A program made the translations under genes and the position numbers. A DNA stretch of 64,000 nt. Origin: Callorhinus ursinus (taxonomy: Eukaryota > Chordata > Mammalia > Carnivora > Otariidae). Below are positions 35,601 through 48,700 of this stretch, piece by piece. Numbering within the stretch: position 1 is the first letter of the stretch; each line of letters starts with the position of its first letter. A model generated the notes under the pieces. It was not told the DNA's origin and ran no database searches. It saw only the letters and a program-made list of their open reading frames with translations. The stretch lies in assembly GCF_003265705.1 (NCBI RefSeq), contig NW_020313168.1, forward strand, positions 3,577,214-3,641,213, written 5' to 3'.

Positions 35601-38600
35601 TATATACATATGAAAACATCCTCAAATGTCCCTAAAAATCCTTTTCTCTGGGTGGAGGAATTACCAGGAAAACCTTAAGGGAATCTCAATGAGCATGAAT
35701 TGCCTTTGTCTTCAGGAAACTACTGTGAATTTTTCCTGATCTTAGCCTGGTCCCAGGGCACGTGGCGCTCCACTGTCCACAGACAGGGGTGGTTGCTGTG
35801 CATGCCCCATCCCCCGGGCACCCGCCTCGGTCAGTTTGGGGGCGCAAACTCACCTGCGTGTCACCAATGCAGAACTGACCCAGAGCGGGAATTCTGGTTG
35901 GGGTCCGTAAAAGGCCTTCGGAGTTGTGCATGGTGCCTCCCTGGGTGTGGGTGCAGGGGCGGTGGCCCCCGAGCCCAGTGTGAACAACGCACCCCCATAC
36001 CAGGTCCTCAGGTCTCTCAACAAGACCTATCAGAACATGAAGAGGAAGCCGGTTGCCGTGGACCTGGACCCCAAGGCTGTCACCTGTGATGAGCTGTTTG
36101 GCATCATCAACCCAGCCACCAGGGAGTGGAAAGACGGTAACAGGAGCTGTGGCAGGGTGGACTGAGTGAGGGCAGGTCACCAGCAGGCATCCGAGGCTCA
36201 CACCAGCCCTGCTCGCTCACACCAGCCCTGCTCACTCACAACAGCCCTGTTCACACCAGCCCNNNNNNNNNNCACACCAGCCCTGCTCACTCACACCAGC
36301 CAAGCTCACACCAGCCCTGGTCACTCATACCAGTCCTGTTCACTCACACCAGCCCTGCTCACTCACAACAGCCCTGCTCACTCACTCCAGCCCTGCTCGC
36401 TTACACCAGACCTGCTCACTCATATCAGCCCTACTCACTCACTCCAGCCCCGCTCACACCAGCCCGGCTCACACCAGCCTTGCTCACTCACAGGCCTTTT
36501 CTCTACCATAATGCGGGATCTGGCCAACATCACTCATGATGGCCCCAAGTGGATTGTCTTGGATGGAGACATAGACCCGATGTGGATTGAATCTCTTAAC
36601 ACCGTGATGGATGACAACAAGGTTCGAGGGGCTCCTGGATTCCAGAACTAACCCCCACAGCCATAGTGATGGCCCCGGGGCCTGGGTCAGGGCAGGGCAG
36701 GGGGCGCATGGGAAGGGCCACACATCACCACCCGCTGCACACAACAGACAGAACCTGCCCTAGACTGGAACCGGAAGAGTGAGGGTCTGTCTGGAACTCT
36801 GCACAGAAAGTTATGAACAAGGGAAAGATCCCTGTCACAATATGTGTTTGTCAGAGGACACAGCTCCACATGCCCCCATCTGAGATATGTTTGGGCAGCA
36901 GCGAGGGTGAAGGGTGCAGATACAGAGAACATTCTTGCTTAATTGGCATGTGACATAACGTGGCGGAACATCTCATATCTTGGAAGGCAGAAACAGTCTT
37001 CAGAATGATCTAGAAGCCGCTTAAGAAAGGGATTCTCAATTGGATGGAAGAGGGAACTCAAGAGTCCCCGGGGGAGGGGGCGGGGATCATGGTTTCAGAA
37101 AGCAAACTGAACATCCCAGTGACATCCTACACGGTGCGCATTTCTGGGAGCCTCGTGTGTTGTCCTGGGGTGGGCGGGGGCGGGGGTCAGGGATGTCTGG
37201 GAAAGGCTGGGCTGGGGGAAGCTGGCTGGTGGCGGGCACAGGTGCACAGGTCCCAGACTTCCTCCTCGTCCGGAGACACGTCCGTGTGACAATCCATCAG
37301 GACGATGGCACGTCGGCCCCTGTAAACCCACAGGCCTGCCTCCCTTCCCAGGTCCTCACCCTGGCCAGCAATGAGCGAATCCCCCTGAACCGCACCATGA
37401 GGCTGGTGTTCGAGATCAGCCACCTGAGGACGGCCACCCCGGCCACCGTCTCCAGAGCCGGCATTCTTTACATCAACCCCGCAGATCTGGGGTGGAACCC
37501 GTGAGTTGGGTTTTCGTTTTCCCGTTCCAAACTGGCGGAGGAAGACGGGGCTGGGGGCGTTTCGGAGTTGCCTGTGCGGGTGTGCATCCAGGCCTTGGGG
37601 AAATATGGCGTGGCGCGCCCCACACGACGGGTCACAGCAGTGAGAGGATGCGAGACTGCCCCGTGGCTGTGGGGGTGAGCGCAGCGAGAGGACGGCGGGT
37701 ACCCTGAGGGGGAGGGAGGAGGGTCCGGGCCCGTCGCCGAGACGGGAAGTCTTCCCGAGAGGAGGCCGACGGAGGGCTGACAGCTGGTGGGGGAGGGAGT
37801 TTTCCAGGAGGACGAAAACTGAGGGGCGCATGCCAGGCGGGAACCAGCCTGGATGGGGCACGGGGGCGGGGGGAGGCGGGCGGGAGGTTGCGGGGTCCGG
37901 GCAGTGGTTGGGTGTTCGTGGGTAGAGCGTGAAGCCCGAAGACGCTCTTGGCGGGAAGGGGCCGGCGAGGACCGGCCTGCCCGTGCAGAACCATGGGTGG
38001 CCCCTGGGGACAGAGAGGAAGGGAGGGTGTGAGAAATGTTTGAAATCTTAAGAAATAGAAGATGTGGCAGTGATTCTGGGGACCCAAGGTCCACAATCTA
38101 AGTGTGGCCAGGGCTGGTTCCTCCCAGAGGCCCCAAGGGAGAACGTGTCCCAGGCCTCTTTCCTGGCTTTTGGCGGCTCCGGGCCATCCCTGGTGTCCCT
38201 TGACTTCTGGATGCACCCCCCGATCCCTGCGTCTGTCTCTACCCGGCCACCGTTCTGTGTCTCCCGAGGTCTTCCCTCAGTCCCCTCTTCTTGTAGGGAC
38301 AGTCATTGGCCTGGGGTCCACCCTAATGCAGGACGATCTCATTTTGAGATCCTTACCTTGACTACGTCTGTCTGCAAAGACCCTTTTCCTAATAAGGTCA
38401 CATTTTCCAGTCTCAGTGGACCTGTCTTTTGGGAGCCACCACTCTGCCCACTATCACCACGTGTGAGAGTTTTCGGGGTGGGCAGGCAAGGGAGGAGCTG
38501 TGGACACAGGGCGCCAGGAGGGGGCAGGATCGTGGGGCACTTGGGGGCACCTGTGGGGCAGGGAGGAGAGAGCCTGGAGGGAAGCCTTGCACCAAGAGCA

Positions 38601-39679
38601 GTTCTTGGGGGCCCCAGGGTAAGGACCAAGAGAGTGAGCAGCCGTTTGGGGACGAGGAAGAGAGAAGTGAAGAGGGTAGGGGACCACCACGGGGCCCCTC
38701 GAGAAAGAGGCAGCCCTCCCCCAGGGGGCAGCAGTGACTCGAGGCCAGGAGACCACGGGGCACATCCCAGAGCGGGAAGGGAAGGGAGGCTGCCTCTGGG
38801 GACGGGGCAGGAGCCAGGCCGACTCATCCTCCCAAGTGTGTGTGTCCCCCTGGGCTTGCATTTCCCATCAAAGCCAGCGTGCCCATCTGCACGCCCTAGA
38901 TGACTCTAACCAAGGCAACATTGTTAATTTGCCATAAACACCTTCAGGAGAGAAGGCAAATACAGCAGTTTGTGCACAGATTCGCAAACCAGGCTCCATT
39001 CTGAAGACCTGCTCTATTCGGAGGTCAGGTCCTAACCACTGCAGGCACGGGGCTTACCACGCTTTGCCCACAGACACAGACTGTGGAAAGGATGACTCTG
39101 TTACTGTGGACAGTCCAGGGTGTGATGGGGCAGAGGTTTGAGCTCTCAGTTCTCTGTTCTGATAGAGCACAGTAAGGACTGGAGCCTCCAGGGTGGGGGC
39201 TCGCTCATAGAGAGGCATGTCCTCCTGTGCTGGGTGGTGACACGAGCTTCCTGCTTCTGCTCAGGGCATCCTGGAAATGACACGCTCACTGACCCCCAAG
39301 GGAGCCGGACACTATTTATGCTTTTAGCAGGCACTCATGCAGCACTCATGGTGGGCCAGGCTCCCTTCTGTGGGCTTTAAAAATATCAGCCCAGGTGGTC
39401 CTTCAAAATGGGAGCCACTGTTGTCACTCACACTTATAAATGACGTGCTGAATAACTTGCCCAAGCCGCTTTTGGCCACAATGGAGTTGATTCAAGCCCA
39501 GGCAGCAGGCCCCAGAGTCTGTGCCCTCACCCTTAATGGGGGGGCCACTTCTGGGCAGCCCACTCCAGAGGCAGATGGGCCTCTGACAGTCCAACATGGC
39601 TCCTCAAGGATTACCTATTGCATTAGTTTGGACTCTTCCATGGAATGTGACAAATTCAACTCAAACTAGCTAAAGCAAA

Positions 39680-39713
<34 letters not shown>

Positions 39714-42700
39714 AAGGAATTGGCTCAATTCACCAAAACTGCTTCAGGCATGGCTGGATCCAGGAATTCAGATGATGTAATGAGAGGTCCCTGTTCCTCT
39801 CCCTTTCTCTTCCTTCTCTTCCCCTCTCATCCCTTCTCTCCACTTCCCGCCCAGATGATGTGTCATGGGATTTTTCTCTTCCCCTATGTCCAGCTCTGTT
39901 GCCCTCAGCACTGGCTTCATTTGGGGTAGCAAAGGTGGTTCCCAGTTGTTCTAAGCTTACGGCATAGCTAGAATGCCAGAGAAAGAGCACACCCCCACGG
40001 CCCCAGCACCTTCATCAGACTCTCATAAGCTCTGCGTCTGGCCCTATCACCAGGCAGGAGCGCCAGAATCACTTAGAGACACCAGGCGTGTTCAGCAAGG
40101 GGAGGGATGCCGGGCAGACCCAACGTGGTGGTCCCAGCACCCAGTGCCTCTCCGTCTTCCCCAGGGTGGTGAGCAGCTGGATTGAGAGGCGCAAGGTGCA
40201 GTCTGAGAAGGCCAACCTGATGATCCTCTTCGACAAGTACCTGCCCACGTGCCTGGATAAGTTGCGCTTTGGGTTTAAGAAGATCACGCCCATACCGGAG
40301 ATCACAATCACCCAGATGATCCTGTACCTGCTCGAGTGCCTTCTCACAGAGAAGAACGCGCCACCCGACTCCCCCAAAGAGCTGTACGAGCTCTACTTTG
40401 TGTTTGCCTGCTTCTGGGCTTTCGGGGGAGCCATGTTCCAGGACCAGGTGAGCAGCCTGCCATGGGGGAGCCCGCCGCCCATGTGAGGTCTCTGGCCGCC
40501 CCCAGCTGGGCCCTGCTTGTTATTCTTGTTCTTCAACAGCTTGTAGATTATCGAGTCGAGTTCAGCAAATGGTGGATCAATGAATTTAAAACGATCAAGT
40601 TCCCCTCGCAGGGAACGATCTTCGACTACTACATAGATCCTGACACTAAAAAGTTCCTGCCGTGGACGGAAAAAGTACCTGCCTTTGAGCTGGACCTGGA
40701 CATCCCACTGCAGGTAACTGCCCCAGAGACAGGTGAGTTTACTGACGACTTAGGAGCAGGACTCCCCGTCCCGTCTCAGGCTTCATGACGGACGACCAAA
40801 TGCAAACAATTTTCAACAGCAGGACCTTTTAAGTAAACCTGGAGATTGAACAAACTGTTCAGGTCTGCAAGTTAGTTGGAAGGGGGAAAGCGGAGGCTCA
40901 GTGTGTCTGAGGCTCACCGCTCCTTCTTCCCCTGCTGCCCTTCCACTCCCCAACCCCAGGCCTCTCTGGTGCACACCACAGAAACCATCCGAATCCGCTA
41001 CTTCATGGACCTGCTCATGGAGAAGTCGTGGCCATTGATGCTGGTGGGGAACGCGGGCACGGGCAAGTCCGTGCTGATGGGGGACAAGCTGGAGAGCCTC
41101 AACACCGACGACTACCTAGTTCAGGCTGTGCCCTTCAACTTCTACACCACCTCAGCCATGCTGCAGGGTGGGGCCAGAGCCAAGAGCAGAACTCCAGTGG
41201 GGGCCAGGGGCAGGAGCAGGGGTGCAGGGTGGGGCTGGGGCCAGGAGCAGGGGCACAGGGTGAGGCCAGGCTGAAGTGCAAAGCGGGACTAGGGGTAGGA
41301 ACAGGGGTGCAGGGTGGGGTCAAGGACCAGGGTGGGTCCAGAGAGCCCAGCCTGGACACCCCCATTCATGCTCATCCCACATGGCTGCCCTCCAGCCTCC
41401 ACATTCCCCATGACCCCTTTTCACCAAAGACCCAGGGACTGGCCAGGGTCCCCTTCTCTTGCCACACTCCTTCCACTGGCCTCTAGCCACAGAGTAGGGG
41501 GGATGGGAGTAGGAGCTCCTGGGCAGATCCCGCGAGAGCCCCAGCCATATCCAGTCTGAGGTGGCCCCGAGGTTGTCCAGCGGCGAGGTTCCTGCTGCCT
41601 TTGCCTTGGACCCTCCACACCCACGGCTCACTCCTTTGCTCCTGGGGGTGGTGGAGTCGAAGCCCCACCCCCCATCCTCGGTGCCCCCTCCAGGGCCGCT
41701 CCCTCGGCCACGGCCTCTGGTGCTGGGGACCCTGGGCCCAGCAGGACCTCCCAGCAGGATGTACCAGGCATGGTGGTAGCCAACTGGCTCCCTTCTCTAG
41801 GGGTTCTTGAGAAGCCACTGGAGAAGAAATCTGGTAGGAACTACGGCCCCCCAGGCACCAAGAAGCTGATCTACTTCATCGACGACATGAACATGCCTGA
41901 GGTGGACAAGTATGGGACAGTGGCCCCCCACACACTCATCCGGCAGCACATGGACCATGGGCATTGGTGAGTGGGCAGGGAGGGGGGCCCGGGGAGGGGC
42001 AGGACTGCGACACACACCACCAGGGTGGAGCCTCAGGGCTGAGGGGTGTATCAGGTCTCCCCCTACATCCATCTGCTAGGCCCTGGGCAGGCAGCCGTGG
42101 CCAAGAGCACCCACGGAGGGAGGACAGACAGGTCCCTCTCCCATCAAGGGTCCCTCTGGCAGGAGAGACAAAGAGGTGCAGTTGGACAGGCAGTGGGAGC
42201 TCTGAGGGAGCCCTCCAGTGCGGTCCCAGAGCAGTCCCCCGGTTGGGACAGAGACAGGCCTGGGGAGGCTGCCCTGCAACTGAAAGCTCGAGGCAGTCAG
42301 GACCGGTCATGGGACAGACCTGGGAGGGAGAGCATCCTGGGCAGAGCAAATGTCACATGCAAAGGCCCTGTGGGCGGGGTGGGGGGGGCGGGAAGCATGG
42401 CACAAGGAGGACCCAGTGTGGCTGGAGTGTAAGAGCCAGAGAGAGAGGGCGCTCAGGGCAGCTACAGCGAGACCTCAAGACCCGTGCTGGCCCGAGAAGC
42501 CTTCTCCCTCGGGCAGCAGAAAGCTTCAGGTGGCATGTTTACAGCTGCAGTTCGGAAAGACCAAAAGAACATTCAGGGTGGTTAACCTAAGTGTGTCTTG
42601 ACACAAGCGTCCTGTAACGACCTGGCCAGTGGCCCAGGCCAAACCTGGGGGTTTTGAGACCAAAGGAACCCAAGAGCTCCCATCGGAAATCAGACCGTGG

Positions 42701-45700
42701 AGGCATGAAGCCCACCCCTTGCTGCCAAGAACTAGAGGCAGAGAGGGCTTCACATGGGTCAAGCCCACCGTGCCCATTGCTTGCCCTGTCCTGGCTCCAC
42801 CACACTGGGCTCACGGGTAGTAGGAAGCCAGGAAGGTTAGAATGGAGCAGGGGCGGGTAATGTGGGGACAGGATGTCAGGGGCCGCTCCCCGGGGGATGT
42901 GACAGAGCCCGGCCACGGGGTAAGCAGGCCCTGAAAGCGGTACGGGATGGCCCCCCTCGAGGAGCTGGAATCTGAGCTCACGCCTGCACCCTGAGCCACT
43001 CCGATGCCTCTCCCGTTTCAAAATTTGTCTTGAGAACATGAAGCAAAATTGGCCGCTTCACCTGTAAGCGATATTTATTGAGGCGTTTTTTTTATCTCCA
43101 CATGCAAGAAATGATTGGGGGTGGGCGGGGGGCCCGGGGATGGCTCCTCCAGGCCGGCGGCACGACATAGCGCGCGTCTCCCTCATGCAGGTATGACAGA
43201 CAGAAGCTCACATTGAAGGACATCCATAACTGCCAGTACGTGGCTTGCATGAACCCCACCTCTGGATCCTTCACCATCGATCCCAGACTCCAGGTAGGCA
43301 GAGATCAAACTCTGGTTAGCCAGCCGCTGTGGGTTTGAGGCTCACTTTGGCATAAGAAAATAAAAGCATTGATTTGGGGTGTTGTCAGGGCTGCCGGCCG
43401 ACATTCTCTGGAGAATTCCCTCACCTTGCGGCATGCATGCGTCAGGGAATTCCCCGGGGCAACGAGACCGTGAGCCAGCCCTCCCATAGGGCCGACCCAG
43501 TTAGCAAATGCAAATACGGGTGGCCAGTCAAATGCGAATTTCAGATCAACAACAAACACTTGCCTAGTATAAGCATGTCCTGTACAATATTGGGACACAC
43601 TTGTACCAAAAACAATGACTTGCTGTGTATCTGAAACTCAGACGTCACAGGATATCCTGGATTATATCTGCGACCCCACCCAGTCAGGACCTCCCCTCTG
43701 CAGTATCTAAGCAGATGGAGACCTAGAATAGAAAACCAGGCCTGTGCCCTGAGACACTCTTTTGCCTCCACCAAAATTGTGCTTGAGAGCATGACGTGTG
43801 GATTTGGCGGTTCCGGATACGCTCGATATCTGATGGGATTTTGGCACATGTAAGGCACAAGGAGGACAACTGTCCATTCTGACCATGCCCACAAGACACT
43901 AGGGGCGGTGGATAGAGTCTGCTCCCCCAGAAGGCAGCCCCGGCCACAAGCTGATCCCCGCGGGCTGCCTGATGGGGGTTGTGTTGTCCTGCACAGCGCC
44001 ATTTCTGTGTGTTTGCTGTGAGCTTCCCAGGCCAGGAGGCCCTCACCACCATCTACAACACAATCCTGGCCCAGCACCTGGCCTTCCGCTCGGTCCCCGT
44101 GGTGGTTCAGAGGATGAGCAGCCAGCTCGTGGCCTCGGCCCTGGGTAAGCTGACCAGCCTCATCCCCTCTCCTGTGGGCACAGCCTACTGCTTTAAGGGG
44201 CTGATGGCTTCTTCATAGTTTCCCCTGGTAAATATTTTATTTATACTTTCAAATCAATATTTTTAAATGATGCTATGTTTCAGCAGGAGATATTCTGAAA
44301 TCCAATTGCTTGAGGGGAAGGCAGGGGGTAGGAAATTTAGTGTACAGAAATGATTTACATGTCAGTAGAGCAGCAAACCTCCCCCCTTGACAGCTGCGCA
44401 GATTCTTACTTCAATTGTCCCTATCTCATAGTCCATTTGCCTTAGAAACTATACCTTAAGCTCTGCACTTCCTGAGGCCATTAAGAGCACCTAAGAATTG
44501 ATGTATCTCTTTCCTGTAACAGCCCTGCATCAGAAAGTCACTGCAACATTTCTTCCCACGGCCATTAAATTTCACTATGTCTTCAATCTCAGGGATCTCT
44601 CCAATATTTTCCAGGTACTGCTCTTCTAGCCTGTTATGGCCACATCCCTGATCTATAGGTGCTCTCCTCCTCTGCTGCTCTCAGGAGAGAAAGCACAGTG
44701 TGTATGGACTGACAATAGTGATGGTGATGATGACTGCAATAATGATGGTGATGGTGATGATGGCGATGATGGTGGTGATGGTGATGGTGGTGATGGTGAT
44801 GATGGTGATGGTGGTGACGGTGACGGTGGTGACGGTGACGGTGGTGACGGTGACGGTGGTGATGGCGATGATGATGGTGGCAGTGATGATGATGATGATG
44901 ATGGTGACGATGGTGATGATAGTGATGATAGTAATGGTGATGATGATGATGGTGATGGTGGTGGTGGTGATGGTGATGATGGTGATGGTGGTGATGGTGG
45001 TGACGGTGATGGTGGTGATGGTGACGGTGACGGTGGTGACGGTGACGGTGGTGACGGTGATGGTGGTGATGGTGATGATGATGGTGGCAGTGATGATGTT
45101 GATGATGATGATGGTGATGATGGTGATGATAGTGATGATAGTAATGGTGATGATGATGGTGATGGTGGTGGTGATGATGGTGATGATGATGGTGGTGGTT
45201 GTGATGATGATGATGGTGATGGTGGTGGTGGTGGTGGTAATGATAGTGATGATGATGATGCTGGTGATGATGTCTGTGGTGATGATGATGATGATGGTAG
45301 TGATGGCGATGGTGATGATAGTGATGATGGTGGTGGCAATGATGATGGTGATGGTGGTGGTGGTGATAACAGTGATGGTGGTAATGATGGTGGTGGTGAT
45401 GATGCTGGTGATGATGCCGGTGATGGTGATGATGATGATGATGGTAGTGATGGAGATGGTGATGATGATGGTGATGATGATGATGGTGATGGTGATGATG
45501 ATGGTGATGACAGTGATGGTGCTAATGATGATAGCAATGATATTTTCTCTTATTTATTGACTGTTTAGTCGGAGCCAGGCACCAGGTTTGGCCACTTACA
45601 CTCCCATCTTCTCCTCCAAAATACACATAACGTGCTCCTATATCCCCATGTTACAGAAGGGGAATCTAAGACTCCAGGAGGTTAAGGCATGCTCAGCTCA

Positions 45701-48700
45701 AATGCCATGCCCTCTAGAGGCCCCCCTCCTCATCCCTATGCTACCCCACTGCCCTCATTTATGTCATTCATAGCCCACATCACAATGTGGACTCCATGAA
45801 GGCAGGGCGTACCTTGTTGCTCTGATCCAAGAGTCCCAGGGAGGGCCTGGAAAACGGCAGACCCTCAATAAGAACCTATTGAATGTGTCCAGGGCACTTG
45901 GTCAGTAAATGGCTGAGCAGGACTTGACGTGGGCAAGCTTGCTGCAAGAGCCCAGCTCGGAACCCCCTGCTCTGTGGCCTTTGATGTCTGGCTCCCCGCC
46001 ATGGTCATACTCCCTTGTCCCTTCTCCACTGTCCACACCCTTAGACAATGAAGCCCTTGGCTCTGTCTTGTGAGAACTACCCCCTATATCTCTCCCTGTG
46101 ACACACCCTCCAGCCTCCAGGATTTGCATGGCCTTGGCCATCAGTGGCTTCCCTGGCTTGGCAGATCACTGTCCGGGCAAGTGACCACTCTCTTGCTTCA
46201 TCTTGTGAACAGCACTTGGCTGGCCTTCATAGCGCAGCTAAAGATGCTGACCACCTGTGTCTGGGGCAGGGACTCTTATTCTCCACAGTGGAGATCCTGA
46301 GAATACCGCTTGACCTAGTCCGCCTCTGGCTGCACGAAGCTGAGAGGGTGTATGGAGACAAAATGGTTGACGAGAAAGACCAGGAAACATTGCGCAGGGT
46401 CACCATTGCTTCCACCAAGAAATTCTTTGATGTAAGTCAAGCCGCCAAGTCCCTCTGATGAGCCCAGAGAGGCTCCAAGAGGGCAGAGTCTCTGGGGTCA
46501 ATGATAAGGCCAGCCCTCTTGGAAGGGCCCTCATGTGAGGATGGGAAAGACCACACTGGGTCCCAAGAAATGACTGTCACGTGAGTGTGCATCTGAGGGA
46601 GAAGGGATTGACTCCTCAGTAGGTCAGGATGGGATGACCTCCATCCATCCATTTGGGGTAGAGAAAGGCCTGGTTGGGTCAATGTGTTCTGCTGGAATGT
46701 CCTGAGCTTTCTTGGCAGATTCATTTCTTTCTCTTAATGTGATGGGCATGGGACCATCCTAACCAGGGATTTCTGGCAGCAGAGCGAGCCCTGGCAGCAG
46801 TGGTTTGGGACCACGAAGACATAGCATCCTGAGCCCGCTATGGCAAGGTGCCAGGGCTACCACTAATGACCTCTGTGCCCAAGATGGACAACAGAAGTGC
46901 CTTACCTCTTACTTCTAGGATCTTGGGGATGAGCTCCTATTTGCCAAACCAAATCTCTTCTGCCACTTTTCTCACGGGATCGGTGAGCCCAAATACCTCT
47001 CGGTAACCAACGTGGCTCATCTGAACAAGCTCCTAGTGGACGTCCTAGACAGTTACAATGAAGTCAACGCAGTCATGAACTTGGTGAGTAGTGTTCGAGC
47101 TGCCAGCAAGGGCAAGGGGCTGGGACCCGGGTTTCCTGTCCTTTCTCATTATGAACCCCTTAATGGTGCTCTGGGGCGCGTGACTCACAGCAAACACCGC
47201 CGGGTCTGAGAGGAGAGTCTGTGCCGTGGAAGGAGCTGAGTCCAGGTGCGCTGGGATGCTGAGGTGTCTCTCTGGCCTCCACAGGTGCTGTTTGAAGATG
47301 CAGTGGCTCACATCTGCAGGATCAACCGCATCCTGGAGTTGCCCCGCGGGAATGCCCTGCTGGTGGGTGTGGGCGGCAGCGGCAAGCAGAGCCTCTCACG
47401 CCTGGCCGCCTACATCAGCGCACTGGATGTGTTCCAGATCACCCTCAAGAAGGGCTACGGGATCCCTGACCTCAAGGTGAGATGTGGCTTTCTGACAAGC
47501 CGCCCTTGGCAGTGGGGGGCGGGGTGGAGAAAACTCTGACCACTCATATGTCCGGCACACAGAAAGTGAACGTCACCGCAGGTCCTCGTCGTACAAAGTA
47601 AGGGCCAGGACACGTTTCAGGCAGTGCCCAGGTGCACGTGGCAAAGGCAAGAGGATGTGTGGGTCTCCGTTCCTGCTGGGCTGGGGTCTGCAGTGACAGC
47701 ACAGACAAGAGCAAAGGCCCTGGTTCTTGCCCCTGGTCACAGGGCTGCTCTGAGTCGCTCCCCGTTCACCAGATTAAATAATTCAGGGCTGTTACTGGGT
47801 CTCTAACGACAAACTTGGATTCGGGAAGGCTGCTTTTTGAGTTAATTAAATAAACATTAGCGTAAACAGGTCTCCCATCCCCAAGATATGCCGCCGAGGC
47901 TTTTTATTGATTTCTTTTTCCCGAAAATTTGCTCTGTCAGGGAACTGTGTGCTCGTCAAACATGATTAGCCCAGAACAAATCATCGTAGTGCTTCAGATT
48001 GGAGCGGAGATTGATTCGACCACATTCCACGAGCACGTCTCTCTTTGCACCGGTGCCCGGGGCTGCTTCTGCGGGCCAGGAGAGTGCCCGACCCGGCGAG
48101 ACCCTCCCCACCGCACAGGGCCCCCCAGCAGCCGTGGGCGGGCAGCTTTAGTGGGGCGATCTGGAGCCCCGCCAGGGCGCAGCGTCCTGGATCCTCTGCG
48201 GGAGGAGGTGGTCTGCTGGCCAAGGCCCCGGGAAGGACAGTGGGAACGGTGCCCTGCCAGCAATACCAGGTGGGCTGAGCCAGAGACTGCGACCTCTGGA
48301 TCAGCATCTGGCTCCTGGTTGTCATTGTCCCCGATGGATTCTGCTCTTTCTATCAGAGGACTAGCAACTGTGTTTTCTTAAGTCCCCGCCTTAAGGGAAG
48401 GGTCTCCCTACGTGGGTTCTCCCAGAGGCTGCCTCCTGCCCCGATCAACTCTCAGCTTAGCCAATCACATAAGTTCACACTGATTTCCCGAGTGCGCTCA
48501 AGGGCAACTAGGACCCTTGCATCCGAGCTGTATCGTCTCAGTGGGTTTTCTCTGCTGGGAAGTTTCCAGTCTATTAACCAAATTGTATTGGGTTAATGTT
48601 ACCACTGCATCCTGTCCCTTGCTCTGTCCCTGTGCAGATTTTGTCCCCGGTTCCTCACTTTAGGGTGTTGAGTCTGAGCAGTGTTACTCTACTCGTAGGC

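Noticed and set aside
36170..36491. CRISPR-like array
   Set aside because: Units are contiguous with no unique spacers, and the genome is mammalian. It is an intronic minisatellite.
44636..45568. Open frames of about 300 codons on both strands (Asp/Gly-rich and Ser/Pro-rich)
   Set aside because: They are the GAT/GGT array read in frames without stops. No start context, no conserved protein, and they lie in an intron.
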